From: Caryophanales bacterium UBA6768
GTDB taxonomy: Bacteria > Bacillota > Bacilli > Bacillales_D > Amphibacillaceae
NCBI GenBank assembly: GCA_002453315.1
Contig: DKGO01000127.1
Coordinates: 1-16,062 of the forward strand
Direction of reading: 5' to 3'
Length of the DNA: 16,062 bases
Position numbers and translations under genes: made by a program. This document shows positions 1 to 7,965 of the stretch, in pieces; the stretch's first letter is position 1, and each line of letters opens with the position of its first letter. The notes beneath the pieces are model-generated. The model was given only the letters and a program-made list of their open reading frames with translations. It made no database searches and was not told where the DNA came from.

Positions 1-663
1 AGCCACGATGACATAGCCGGGATGACCATACTGCTTCCTAAATGCATCCCTATAAAGACTGACAATACTCGGGCCATTTCCATCAGCCATAAAATGTCCG
101 AAAGCATAAAGCATTCCTTTTTCCACTGCCAACTTAGCACTTTTCTCACTCGTTCCCAAAAGCCACAATTCCGGTGGAAATGGCGGGACAGGTGTCGGAT
201 AAATTTTGGCAAAATCCGAATCTGCGGGAAAACTATTATGCAAGAACTGTTGCAACTCATCTATATCATCTGAAAAACGACCTACTTGTTGTAAATAATT
301 GTCCGATAACGCCATCGATACTTGTGCTGAACCTCCTGGGGCCCTACCTATTCCTAAATCAATCCGCCCCGGATATAAGGTGGCAAGCAAATTATACGTT
401 TCAGCGACATGAAATGGTTTATAATAAGGTAAAAGCACCGCACCAGCACCTATCCTTATTCGTTTTGTCACCTGGCCAATGGCCCCTAACATAACTGAAG
501 GGTTAGGTGATGCAAGTCCAAATAAATCGTGGTGTTCAGCCATCCAAAATCTTTCGTAGCCAAGCCGATCCCCTAACTGTGCTAATTTAATAGAAGCCTC
601 CAATGCCTCTTTAGAGGTTTTCCCTTCAGAAATTGGTGATTGATCAAGGATACTTAATTTCAC
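1..663 (-). CDS. LLM-class flavin-dependent oxidoreductase (luciferase-like), 3' end missing
   Basis: The first 221 residues are visible and the frame is open to the window edge, so the C-terminus is outside. Translation from a GTG at 663-661 begins MKLSILDQSPISEGKTS. It continues with the features of the bacterial luciferase-like monooxygenase family (MsnO8-type subgroup): R-FWMAEHH near residue 38, SPNPSVMLGAI, an RIRIGAGAVLLPYY strand, and the PGRIDLGIGRAPGG loop near residue 98. Members use reduced FMN to oxidise small organic substrates, but the substrate cannot be inferred here. The start is supported by AAGGGG just upstream. It lies 26 bp after the dipeptidase stop on the same strand, so the two are probably co-transcribed. 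The family call is firm; the specific reaction is unknown. Confidence 0.88.
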   Translation of the reverse strand, partial: MKLSILDQSPISEGKTSKEALEASIKLAQLGDRLGYERFWMAEHHDLFGLASPNPSVMLGAIGQVTKRIRIGAGAVLLPYYKPFHVAETYNLLATLYPGRIDLGIGRAPGGSAQVSMALSDNYLQQVGRFSDDIDELQQFLHNSFPADSDFAKIYPTPVPPFPPELWLLGTSEKSAKLAVEKGMLYAFGHFMADGNGPSIVSLYRDAFRKQYGHPGYVIVA

Positions 664-689
664 TTTTACTTCCCCTTTAAGAAAAAACT

Positions 690-1649
690 TTATTTCGGCC
701 GATTGTTCAAAAAGTTTTGATAGGCGAAACCTTTCACTTCATCTTCTGTAAAATGTTTCAATAATGCTTCAATTAAGCGAGGAAATTTTCCCGAATGCTC
801 TAATCCTGTGATGGTTACTGGTATGCCATCAAAATCTGAACCGAATCCAATGTTGTTAACGCCACCTAAGGAACACATATGGTCAATATGCCGAATTAGA
901 TCATCAAATGATGCTTCTTCTTGATCAAGGTTAATGAAACTAGGATAAAAAACGACATGTACATTGGCTCCTTTTTTGAACATGACTTTTAATTGTTCAT
1001 CAGATAAATTTCGTGGATGATGACAAATAGCCTTTGCATTGGAATGACTAGCAAAAGGAAAATCTCCTAACTCCATCACATCCCAAAAACCTTTTTCTGA
1101 TAAATGGGAAACATCTGTTAACACTTTATGTTCATTATTTATTTGCACAACTTCTTTTCCTAAATTGGATAAACCACTTAAACGATCATCACCAACCCCG
1201 TCAGCACATAAATTGGCATTATTCCAAGTAAGTCCAATCGATAAAACACCTAAACGATACAATTGTCTAAGTTTCATCAAATCATTCCCAAAACAATCAG
1301 CACCTTCTAATGCCAAGACAGCACCGATTTCCCCTTTTTTAAGATTCTCAATCTCATTCCATGAACGTACATGTTTCATTTCCGGATTTTTCGCTAACAC
1401 TTCTTCGTAGAAAATATCAACTTGCTCCAATGCATAATGCCATTTTAAATCAAACGGAATATTCGGTTCTAAAAAAATCGCAAAAAATTGGACGTACACA
1501 TTCCCTTCCTTTAATCGTTTTAAATTTGTCTGTAATTGCTTTGAATTTGCAAATGCCATCGTACTTTTTTTCCATTCTAAATCTTTTGTCATTTTTTCCA
1601 ATTGTAATTTATATAAAGCATCACAATGTGTATCAATAACTTTCATCAT
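690..1649 (-). CDS. Membrane-dipeptidase family (peptidase M19) metallopeptidase
   Basis: This 319-residue protein has the usual length for bacterial M19 dipeptidases, which are zinc enzymes that hydrolyse dipeptides. The ligand set is visible: HCD at residues 8-10, the bridging glutamate in LEGADCF (E115), DVSHL (H182), ASHSNAKAICHHPRN (H202 onward), and the late GFGSDFDGI aspartate. No signal peptide is seen, so it should be cytoplasmic. A GGGAG ribosome binding site lies 7 bp before the first ATG. A second ATG follows immediately and cannot be excluded as the start. It is the first gene of a probable two-gene operon with the downstream luciferase-like oxidoreductase. The region upstream (1650-1760) is AT-rich, but I could not fix a clear promoter in it. 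Confidence 0.93.
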   Translation of the reverse strand: MMKVIDTHCDALYKLQLEKMTKDLEWKKSTMAFANSKQLQTNLKRLKEGNVYVQFFAIFLEPNIPFDLKWHYALEQVDIFYEEVLAKNPEMKHVRSWNEIENLKKGEIGAVLALEGADCFGNDLMKLRQLYRLGVLSIGLTWNNANLCADGVGDDRLSGLSNLGKEVVQINNEHKVLTDVSHLSEKGFWDVMELGDFPFASHSNAKAICHHPRNLSDEQLKVMFKKGANVHVVFYPSFINLDQEEASFDDLIRHIDHMCSLGGVNNIGFGSDFDGIPVTITGLEHSGKFPRLIEALLKHFTEDEVKGFAYQNFLNNRPK

Positions 1650-1864
1650 TTATCTTCTCCCAATATTGATATTAACATTATCCCCTTAAGGACAGAATAA
1701 AATCTCCTTACAAGTATTATTATTGATATTTTAACACAGTCCATCCTTCTATTTAAAAATAATCCCACAAAGAATGTTTACTTTCATTAAAACCCGGAAA
1801 TTCTAACTATAGACATAATAATAAGAACTTTGGTAAAATATAATAAAAATGGGAGGTAAATTCA

Positions 1865-2041
1865 ATGAGCAAAGAAAACAATTCTAATCACGATGACAGA
1901 ACGAAAATCGAGGTAGATAGAAAAACAGAAATGCGTACGAAGGAAACTTCCAAAATGATTAGCGAGGGTGGTTTAGGTGCTCGTGAATATTATGATATTG
2001 AGAAAAAGTCTAAACCAGATAATGAAATAAAAGAATCTTGA
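1865..2041 (+). CDS. Small hydrophilic protein, 58 residues, function unknown
   Basis: The ORF begins MSKENNSNHDDRTK and ends PDNEIKES. It is highly charged, has no membrane segment or cysteine, and carries a distinctive ISEGGLGAREYYDI stretch at residues 32-45. A strong ribosome binding site (GGGAGG at 1851-1856) sits 8 bp before the ATG, and a good terminator follows at 2093-2145. It therefore looks like a genuine monocistronic gene. The composition resembles small Bacillaceae proteins often made during sporulation or stress, but I do not recognise the family. No promoter could be fixed: a TATAAT at 1839-1844 is too close to the ribosome binding site to be the usual -10. Confidence 0.72.
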   Translation: MSKENNSNHDDRTKIEVDRKTEMRTKETSKMISEGGLGAREYYDIEKKSKPDNEIKES

Positions 2042-2092
2042 AACCGATAATAGAAAATGTTGTCACTTTTAAGTATAATTATAAATCACATC

Positions 2093-2145
2093 GCCCCAAA
2101 CGGAAAAGGTTAATAAATCCGTTTAAGGGGCAATTTTATTTTTAA
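2093..2145 (+). terminator. Rho-independent terminator after the 58-residue gene
   Basis: GCCCCAAACGGA (2093-2104) pairs with TCCGTTT-aa-GGGGC (2118-2131), leaving a two-base bulge and a 13-nt loop. A T-rich tail (aattttattttt) follows. It stops plus-strand transcription before the tandem-repeat array. Confidence 0.8.
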
Positions 2146-2200
2146 TTCAAAATATTGGTGTCAACTAAATTTTTAACGATTTATGTCAATAATCCCATTT

Positions 2201-2599
2201 GCTCAATTGAAAATCACATTCTCGGCATTTTCAACGGAGCTAGAGCAAGTTGCTCATTTGAAAATCACATTCTCGGCATTTTCAACGGAGCTAGAGCAAG
2301 ATGCTCATTTGAAAATCGCATTATCGGCATTTTCAACGGAGCTAGAGCAAGATGCTCATTTGAAATCGCATTATCGGCATTTTCAACGGAGCTAGAGCAA
2401 GATGCTCATTTGAAAATCGCATTTTCGGCATTTTCAACGGAGCAAGAGCAAGATGCTCATTTAAAAATCGCATTATCGGCATTTTCAACGGAGCTAGAGC
2501 AAGTTGCTCATTTGAAAATCACATTCTCGGCATTTTCATCGGAGCTAGAGACAGATGCTCATTTGACAATTGCATCATCTGAAAAATTGATTCAATAAG
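2201..2599. repeat. Tandem array of a 51-bp unit (7 full copies plus a partial)
   Basis: Units start at 2201, 2252, 2303, 2354, 2404, 2455 and 2506, and a degenerate partial copy starts at 2557. Spacing is 51 bp throughout except one 50-bp unit (2354), which has lost an A in its TTGAAAATC segment. Units are contiguous with no spacers. Each contains two inverted repeats: TTGAAAAT-N12-ATTTTCAA, and GAGCA-N3-TGCTC spanning the unit junction. One plus frame reads as a 17-residue repeat (LKIALSAFSTELEQDAH) starting from an ATG at 2183, but the deletion breaks that frame in the fourth unit. A second plus frame and one minus frame are also free of stops through the unit. No ribosome binding site precedes either possible start (2155, 2183). 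I annotate it as non-coding repeat DNA between convergent transcription units. A decayed repeat protein is the alternative. Confidence 0.9.
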
Positions 2600-2663
2600 T
2601 TAAAAATATAAATTCATCGAATACATTTTTTCAATTGGGGTCTATTAACTATCTATTACATTA

Positions 2664-3935
2664 TCAAACTGTATGTTTAATATACTCATATAAATTCCCA
2701 AAGTGGATATATTCCATTCCTTCGGGGTAGTTTTTAACGACATGTTTCGTATCAAAAATAACACATTGAGGCATATTTAAAAATTGATCGCTTGTTAAAT
2801 CTTTAAATTCATCATGATCGGTTAATATTAAAACCAAACTAGTATCTTGTAATGCCTTGTTACTATTTGATTCAACAAACTCTGCATCAACATGAGGGTC
2901 ATATACAGAAACCGTAAATTGATTCATTGTTCGAAGCCCATTATAAACTGCAATGGCAGGACTTTCCCGAATATCGCCAATATTACCCTTATAGGCAACA
3001 CCAAAAATCGTGATTTTATTTCCTTGAATTCGACGCATTAATTTCATGACAATATCAACGACAAACCCCGGCATTGATTCATTTATTTCCCTTGATAACT
3101 GAAGCATGTGAGCAGTATTTGGTACTTGGGAAATGACGAAATACGGATCAATTGCTAAGCAATGCCCACCAACGCCGGCGCCAGGAGCATGGATGTTAAC
3201 CCGTGGATGCTCATTTGCCTTTTCAATCACTTCTAGCACATTAACGCCTAGTTCTAGGCAAATTTTAAAACATTCATTTGCTAACGCAATGTTCACATCA
3301 CGATAAATATTTTCCATTAATTTGACCATTTCAGCTATTTCAGCGGTCGTTTCAATCAATTTCCCTTGCACGACATTTCCGTAAAATGTTGCCACTTTTT
3401 TCCCACAAGGTGGTGTTAAACCACCAATAATTCGATTGTTATAAGTAAATTCATGTAAAATATTACCGGGAATCACCCTCTCTGGACAATAAGCAACAAA
3501 AATATCCTTTCCTATTTGTAGTCCTGTTGCAATTATTTTTGGTTTAATATAATTTTCCATCGTTTTAGGTGGAATCGTCGATTCGACCACGACAATATTT
3601 CCCGGCTCTAATAATGGAACTATACGATCCAATGCTTCCATGACATTCGTTAAATCACATGTTTTCCAATTATCATCCTTAATTGGAGTGGGAACAGTTA
3701 TCATGAAAACATCTGCCTTTTCAGGTGATAATGTTGCCCTAAACTTCCCCGTAACTGTTGCCTTATGTAATATATTCTGTAAGCCTTTTTCCTCCAAAAT
3801 CATGTCACCACTATTTAATTTTTCTATTAAAGATTCGTCAATATCTAGTCCTACAACATCAATTCCACTTTTATCAGCAAAAAGTAGTGCCGTCGGTAAC
3901 CCTATGTACCCTAACCCTATGACACATAATTTCAA
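2664..3935 (-). CDS. wecC: Nucleotide-sugar dehydrogenase, WecC-like (UDP-N-acetyl-D-mannosamine dehydrogenase type)
   Basis: This 423-residue enzyme belongs to the UDP-glucose/UDP-ManNAc dehydrogenase superfamily, which oxidises the C6 hydroxyl of a UDP-sugar to a uronic acid with NAD. The N-terminal Rossmann motif GLGYIGLPTA is at 7-16, followed by VPTP (81-84), ESTIPP (119-124) and CPERVIPG (150-157). The helix lysine is K205. The active-site loop PGAGVGGHCLAIDPYF (251-266) contains the catalytic Cys259. The HPRVNIHAPGAGVGGHC form resembles WecC more than TuaD or Ugd, but the exact substrate is inferred. The start is TTG at 3935-3933, behind GTGGGGGTGATC and 13 bp after the preceding glycosyltransferase stop. 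It is the last gene of the polysaccharide operon, and no clear terminator was found after it. No epimerase (wecB-like) gene is present in the window. Confidence 0.88.
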   Translation of the reverse strand: MKLCVIGLGYIGLPTALLFADKSGIDVVGLDIDESLIEKLNSGDMILEEKGLQNILHKATVTGKFRATLSPEKADVFMITVPTPIKDDNWKTCDLTNVMEALDRIVPLLEPGNIVVVESTIPPKTMENYIKPKIIATGLQIGKDIFVAYCPERVIPGNILHEFTYNNRIIGGLTPPCGKKVATFYGNVVQGKLIETTAEIAEMVKLMENIYRDVNIALANECFKICLELGVNVLEVIEKANEHPRVNIHAPGAGVGGHCLAIDPYFVISQVPNTAHMLQLSREINESMPGFVVDIVMKLMRRIQGNKITIFGVAYKGNIGDIRESPAIAVYNGLRTMNQFTVSVYDPHVDAEFVESNSNKALQDTSLVLILTDHDEFKDLTSDQFLNMPQCVIFDTKHVVKNYPEGMEYIHFGNLYEYIKHTV

Positions 3936-3948
3936 TCGATCACCCCCA

Positions 3949-5235
3949 CTAAAATTGACGGTACACCTCCAGCAATTGGTCTTGTTCGTTTTCCCAAGTA
4001 AAATGAGAATGTGCTTTGAGGCAATTTTTTTTACACTGTAACCAATGTGCTTTATTTTTCAATAAAAAATTTACCCCCTCTGCAATGGCCAAGGCTTCAT
4101 GTGAGTCAACAATCACACCTGTTTGATGTTCTTCGACAACCTGTTTGATTTCCGGAAAATGGCAAGCAACAACGGGCACTTCGCATAACATGTACTCAAA
4201 TAATTTATTCGAGGATGCAGACCAATGATTATAACAAGTGTTTTGTAAAACTTGAAATCCTAGATAAGCATTTTTCGTATAGGCTAATAAATCTTGCAGC
4301 GGTACCTTCGGCAAAAAATAAATTTGCTCTTGTAAGCCTTTTTGTACCACCATCCGTTCCAATTGCCCTTTCAATTTTCCGTCACCAATAAATAGTAAAA
4401 TCCCTTCATCAAACAATGGATAGGCATCAATTAACTTTTCTAATCCACGTCCCTCTTGGATTCCCCCTTGATATAACAAAATTTTTTCATCTTTAGAAAT
4501 TTGTAATAGCTGATGAATATCCTTTTCGTCATAGGAACGTTGTAGCATTGTAGACGGGTAATTATGAACAACATTTGGATAAAAGCCATAAAGTTGTTCA
4601 TTGTATTGTGCCCGGGTGTGATTTTCAACAATCATTCGGTCAATTCGTTTAATTAAAAATCTTTCAAACCAAAAATAAAACCGACTATTATACCCTGTTC
4701 TGCTCGTTTGGACTTCGTGTGAATCATAAATTAAAGTCTTTTTGCTCCATCTCCATTTTGCACAAATATAGCCTTGTAACAATGTATTCAAATCATTTGC
4801 ATGATATATATTATATGAATCTCGATATCCTTTTAGTATCATTCGCACAATTAAACTACTTCGGATAAAAACTTTTTTAATAAACGGTATAAATAAAATC
4901 AATGCCGCCAATGTGATAATAGCTGTTACAATGGGAAAGTCATAAATGAAAATAATCCAAAGGACAACGACAGAAACCAACAATGATTTACGCCGTTTCA
5001 ATAGTAAAAAAAACCTTCTCAACCATAACAATAAATAAGGGTATCGTTGTAGGCGAAATACGGTGAAATGGTGATTCCATGTTTCTTTTTTAGAAAGGGT
5101 TGGATCATTCGGATTGTCGATACAAATGAGATGTACTGTGTAACCATTATTGGAGAGGGTTGTACATTCGCGAAGTACTCTTGCATCATTCGTGAAATGG
5201 TTCCAAACAAACATGCAAACTTTTTTTTGGTTCAT
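3949..5235 (-). CDS. Family 4-type (GT-B) glycosyltransferase with internal membrane segments
   Basis: This 428-residue protein opens with KKVCMFVWNHFTNDARVLRE, the N-terminal GT-B pattern of NDP-sugar-using glycosyltransferases. An acceptor-domain block has HANDL (145-149) and DSHE (171-174). The donor domain has YQGGIQEGRGL (255-265), FIGDGKL (282-288) and the NKLFEYMLCEVPVVA block (343-357), which holds the acidic nucleotide-sugar-binding residues. A strongly hydrophobic stretch at about 84-119 could form two membrane segments, which would anchor it at the cytoplasmic face. It should add a sugar to a lipid-linked or surface glycan, but donor and acceptor are unknown. AAGGAGC lies 7 bp before the ATG. 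It sits 26 bp after the upstream glycosyltransferase and 13 bp before the dehydrogenase, consistent with one operon. Confidence 0.87.
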   Translation of the reverse strand: MNQKKVCMFVWNHFTNDARVLRECTTLSNNGYTVHLICIDNPNDPTLSKKETWNHHFTVFRLQRYPYLLLWLRRFFLLLKRRKSLLVSVVVLWIIFIYDFPIVTAIITLAALILFIPFIKKVFIRSSLIVRMILKGYRDSYNIYHANDLNTLLQGYICAKWRWSKKTLIYDSHEVQTSRTGYNSRFYFWFERFLIKRIDRMIVENHTRAQYNEQLYGFYPNVVHNYPSTMLQRSYDEKDIHQLLQISKDEKILLYQGGIQEGRGLEKLIDAYPLFDEGILLFIGDGKLKGQLERMVVQKGLQEQIYFLPKVPLQDLLAYTKNAYLGFQVLQNTCYNHWSASSNKLFEYMLCEVPVVACHFPEIKQVVEEHQTGVIVDSHEALAIAEGVNFLLKNKAHWLQCKKNCLKAHSHFTWENEQDQLLEVYRQF

Positions 5236-5261
5236 TAATCTTGCTCCTTCATCTTGTCGGA

Positions 5262-6455
5262 TTAATTCAATTCATTAATTAATGTATCAATGTGGTTTTC
5301 CCAAAGGAAATCCCGTTTGACGGTTTCATAGCAGTTTTGCTGTAATTGTTTTGTTAATGCTGGTTGGTTTTTTAATCGGTCAATTTGTTGAATCATGTCG
5401 TCTATATCTTGTTCTGGAAAGACATAGCCGGTGTTGTTTTTGATAATCGTATCGGCTGCAATCCCTGTTATACCAGCAACAATTGGTGTTTGACAAATCA
5501 TATAATCGATTAATTTCCCGGGCAATACTGTCGAAAAAACTTGATGATTATTTAAAAATGCGACAGCAATATCACTTTTTTTAATTAGTTGCAAGCAACG
5601 TTTTCGTGTCGCTGGTTGATGAATATGGACGTTAAACAATTGGTTGTTAGCGACAAATTGGGAAAAGTGCTCTATCCAGTACCCATAACCAATAATATCG
5701 AAATGAAATCCCCGTTCATGCAGGCGTCTTGCTAATTTTTTCAGGCGATGTATATCTTGTGCTAAGCCAACATTTCCGGTATAAATGATACGGAAATGAT
5801 TGTTATGATGCCTTTTGACAGATAACTCCTTTTCATTAGCACCATTGGGTAAATAGATGATTTTTTTTGAAGTTTTTTCGATTTCTTTTTGAATATGTTT
5901 TAAAAATCCTTTACTGTTAATCACAATGATTTTCGCCTGGCGATACATGACTTTTTCAGCTTTGCGAAATAGTCGGATAATCCATTTGTTTTGAAATCTT
6001 TTTATTCCTAACAAGCTATCGGGCCATAAGTCTCTAATTTCCAAAATTAAAGTTGCTTTCATTAACCACTTGCCAATAATGGCTGTAAAGACAATGAAAA
6101 TTGGTGGGGAGCTAACGTACAAATAATCAAATGATTGTTTACGGTAATCCCAAATAACATGAAGAAAACGCAGTGTCATTTCCACATAAAAAAAGAGCCT
6201 TGACAATAAACTTTTTCCATCGTGGCGATGCTTCATTGAAATACGGATTATTCGTTCATCATCATTTAATTCGGCATCATCCCAGAATTTCTGCTGTTGA
6301 TATAATTGTTTATTTGGATAGGCGGGGTCAGTTGTCAAAACGGAAACATCAAACTGTTTCCCTCGTAAAAATTGGTATAGATTTTTCATCCTATTTCCTG
6401 CACTGCCAATCACAGGATAAAAGTTTTGTGTAATGATAAGAATTTTTTTCGCCAT
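5262..6455 (-). CDS. Family 4-type glycosyltransferase, WcaI/WbuB-like
   Basis: This 397-residue protein is the first gene of the minus-strand polysaccharide operon. MAKKILIITQNFYPVIGSAGNR is the N-terminal GT-B signature (nucleotide and acceptor loop). VSSPPIF (114-120) and EIRDLWPDS (139-147) are typical of the WcaI/WbuB-like subgroup. The donor half carries YTGNVG (225-230), IIGYGYW (254-260) and LPGKLIDYMICQTPIVAG (311-328). The last block has Asp where the family often has Glu. It has hydrophobic patches near 112-140 but no clear signal peptide, so it is probably peripheral at the inner membrane face. The start has AAGGGG upstream. Donor sugar unknown. Confidence 0.87.
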   Translation of the reverse strand: MAKKILIITQNFYPVIGSAGNRMKNLYQFLRGKQFDVSVLTTDPAYPNKQLYQQQKFWDDAELNDDERIIRISMKHRHDGKSLLSRLFFYVEMTLRFLHVIWDYRKQSFDYLYVSSPPIFIVFTAIIGKWLMKATLILEIRDLWPDSLLGIKRFQNKWIIRLFRKAEKVMYRQAKIIVINSKGFLKHIQKEIEKTSKKIIYLPNGANEKELSVKRHHNNHFRIIYTGNVGLAQDIHRLKKLARRLHERGFHFDIIGYGYWIEHFSQFVANNQLFNVHIHQPATRKRCLQLIKKSDIAVAFLNNHQVFSTVLPGKLIDYMICQTPIVAGITGIAADTIIKNNTGYVFPEQDIDDMIQQIDRLKNQPALTKQLQQNCYETVKRDFLWENHIDTLINELN

Positions 6456-6747
6456 TTGTCCTAACCCCTTGGTGTTTATTAATGAAAAAGTATTTCGTTA
6501 TGATTATGATGCCCAATATTTGGGAAAAGTATGTGATTTAGGGGCTGTCGACAAAAATGGTGAGATTTTTTAAATATGAATGATGACATTTTCTTTTAGA
6601 AAAGCTATTAAATGTCACCTAGGCAAGTAAAGTATGCGATTAATTCAGATGAAGTTGATCAGAATTGTGATACAATAACAGTAATTTAATTGAGCAAGAT
6701 AATAACGGGAATTGTGCCTTAAGACGGAAAATCTAGGAGGGAATTAC
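6456..6747. other. Intergenic region between divergent units
   Basis: This roughly 290-bp region should hold the promoters for the minus-strand glycosyltransferase operon and the plus-strand gene at 6748, but I could not fix either. It contains an imperfect inverted repeat, TGACATTT (6584-6591) with AAATGTCA (6610-6617), whose interior can also pair (CTTTT-AG-AAAAG). It also holds a short open stretch ending at 6573 that has no ribosome binding site. TACAAT at 6671-6676 is a possible -10 for the plus-strand gene, without a good -35. Confidence 0.45.
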
Positions 6748-6879
6748 GTGACACTTATCTTAATTGCTATTTTTCTTATTTTATTTCTTTCTTCGACAGT
6801 AATAGAAAAGAGATTAAGGGAAATTGAAAATCAAAACAACCGTATAATAGAAGTTTTGGAAAACATTAGAGACAAATAA
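6748..6879 (+). CDS. Small single-pass membrane protein, 43 residues
   Basis: The GTG start is preceded by a strong ribosome binding site (AGGAGGG, 6 bp away). The product begins MTLILIAIFLILFLSSTVIE, an N-terminal hydrophobic helix of about 18 residues. A charged amphipathic tail follows (EKRLREIENQNN, then RIIEVLENIRDK) that is likely to be helical or coiled-coil. This build is common among tiny Bacillaceae membrane peptides, but I do not recognise a characterised family. It ends 62 bp before the lipoprotein gene and could share its transcript. Confidence 0.7.
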   Translation: MTLILIAIFLILFLSSTVIEKRLREIENQNNRIIEVLENIRDK

Positions 6880-6941
6880 TACGACTGTTGGCACGATAAT
6901 TTAAAAAACAGATTAAGATTACAAGAAATAGGTGGAAAATA

Positions 6942-7913
6942 ATGAAGTTTATAATCAAAATATTAATAATCCTACTATTAATCACCACCACGTCTGCTTG
7001 TGCTGAACAAACAAAGGAAGAAGTTAAGCAGTCTCCGGAACAAACCAAAACTACCTACCATTTTTCACATAATGGCCGAGATTTTGAGATATATTACTTT
7101 TTTGATGAAGTGCTTAGCTATACGAAACTGATGAACGAAGACCCCAAGTTGGATAATAAGGAAATTTTTCGTCATACTGTACTTGAACCATTCATGAAAG
7201 AATCCGCTATTTATCATCAAAATTTAGGTAATTTTTTTTCGCCAACAACAAAAATAGTTAAATTAAAAGAAAACACAAATGAATTACTTAAAAAACAAGA
7301 TAAAATTAGTCAGTGGATCAAGAAATCTATTGAAAAATCTACAGAATTATTGCCTGGAAGGGATACTACATTTTATGTTTTTCCCGTTAATCCCGACGAT
7401 TGGTTTACTGTTTATAAAATGGAAGGAATAGGTGGCGCTGCTTTCTTTGGTAATAAAATCTTGCTTATGTTAGACCCAGCTTTTGAAGAAGAAATGTTGA
7501 AATATACGGTAGCCCATGAATATAATCACACTGTTCATATGTCACATAATGGGACAAAAAGTATGTCAACGATATTAGATGGAGTGATTACTGAAGGGAA
7601 AGCAGATAATTTTGCTAAAATTTTGTATCCTACAATGAAAGTCCCTTGGATTGAGTCCTTGACGGAGGATGAAGAAAATGCTGTCTTGGAGGAATTAACT
7701 AAAATAGATGATTCAGCCTATTTTAATGGCTACAATGATTTTTTATATGGAAAATCTTCTAATAACATTCCGCAGTGGGCTAATTATAAAATAGGTTATC
7801 AAGTTACAAAAAGTTTTATTGAACATAATCCGGATATTTCGATACCTGAATGGACAAAAATGGATGCCACGCAGATCGTCAAAAATAGTGATTACAAGAT
7901 GCTTGTGGAGTAG
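6942..7913 (+). CDS. YjaZ-like (DUF2268) putative Zn-dependent protease, lipoprotein
   Basis: This 323-residue protein has a lysine-containing hydrophobic signal peptide ending TTTSAC, with Cys20 as a likely lipidation site. The residue at -3 is Thr rather than the usual Leu, so lipidation is probable but not certain. The C-terminal domain contains the gluzincin motif HEYNH (192-196), followed by ITEGKADNFA, where Glu218 is a good candidate for the third zinc ligand. This layout fits DUF2268 predicted Zn-dependent proteases such as Bacillus YjaZ. It should act outside the membrane; the substrate is unknown. The ribosome binding site is AGGTGG. It may head an operon with the acetyltransferase, which starts 52 bp after its stop. 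Confidence 0.85.
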   Translation: MKFIIKILIILLLITTTSACAEQTKEEVKQSPEQTKTTYHFSHNGRDFEIYYFFDEVLSYTKLMNEDPKLDNKEIFRHTVLEPFMKESAIYHQNLGNFFSPTTKIVKLKENTNELLKKQDKISQWIKKSIEKSTELLPGRDTTFYVFPVNPDDWFTVYKMEGIGGAAFFGNKILLMLDPAFEEEMLKYTVAHEYNHTVHMSHNGTKSMSTILDGVITEGKADNFAKILYPTMKVPWIESLTEDEENAVLEELTKIDDSAYFNGYNDFLYGKSSNNIPQWANYKIGYQVTKSFIEHNPDISIPEWTKMDATQIVKNSDYKMLVE

Positions 7914-7965
7914 TTAATATGCATGACAAAAAGTTTTACTAATGGGTGGTAGAAAGGATACACCG

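Noticed and set aside
174..494. Plus-strand open frames at the left edge
   Set aside because: They are antisense to the luciferase-like gene, have no ribosome binding site, and the minus-strand protein matches a known family.
2155..2598. Reading frames across the 51-bp repeats as one or two repeat-protein genes
   Set aside because: No ribosome binding site, a 1-bp deletion breaks the frame, and alternative frames are also open because the unit has few stops.
2201..2599. CRISPR array
   Set aside because: The repeats are contiguous without unique spacers and no cas gene is present.
6657..6676. Fourth Fnr-type box (TTGATC near TACAAT)
   Set aside because: The second half-site is absent and the distance to the -10 does not match the other three.
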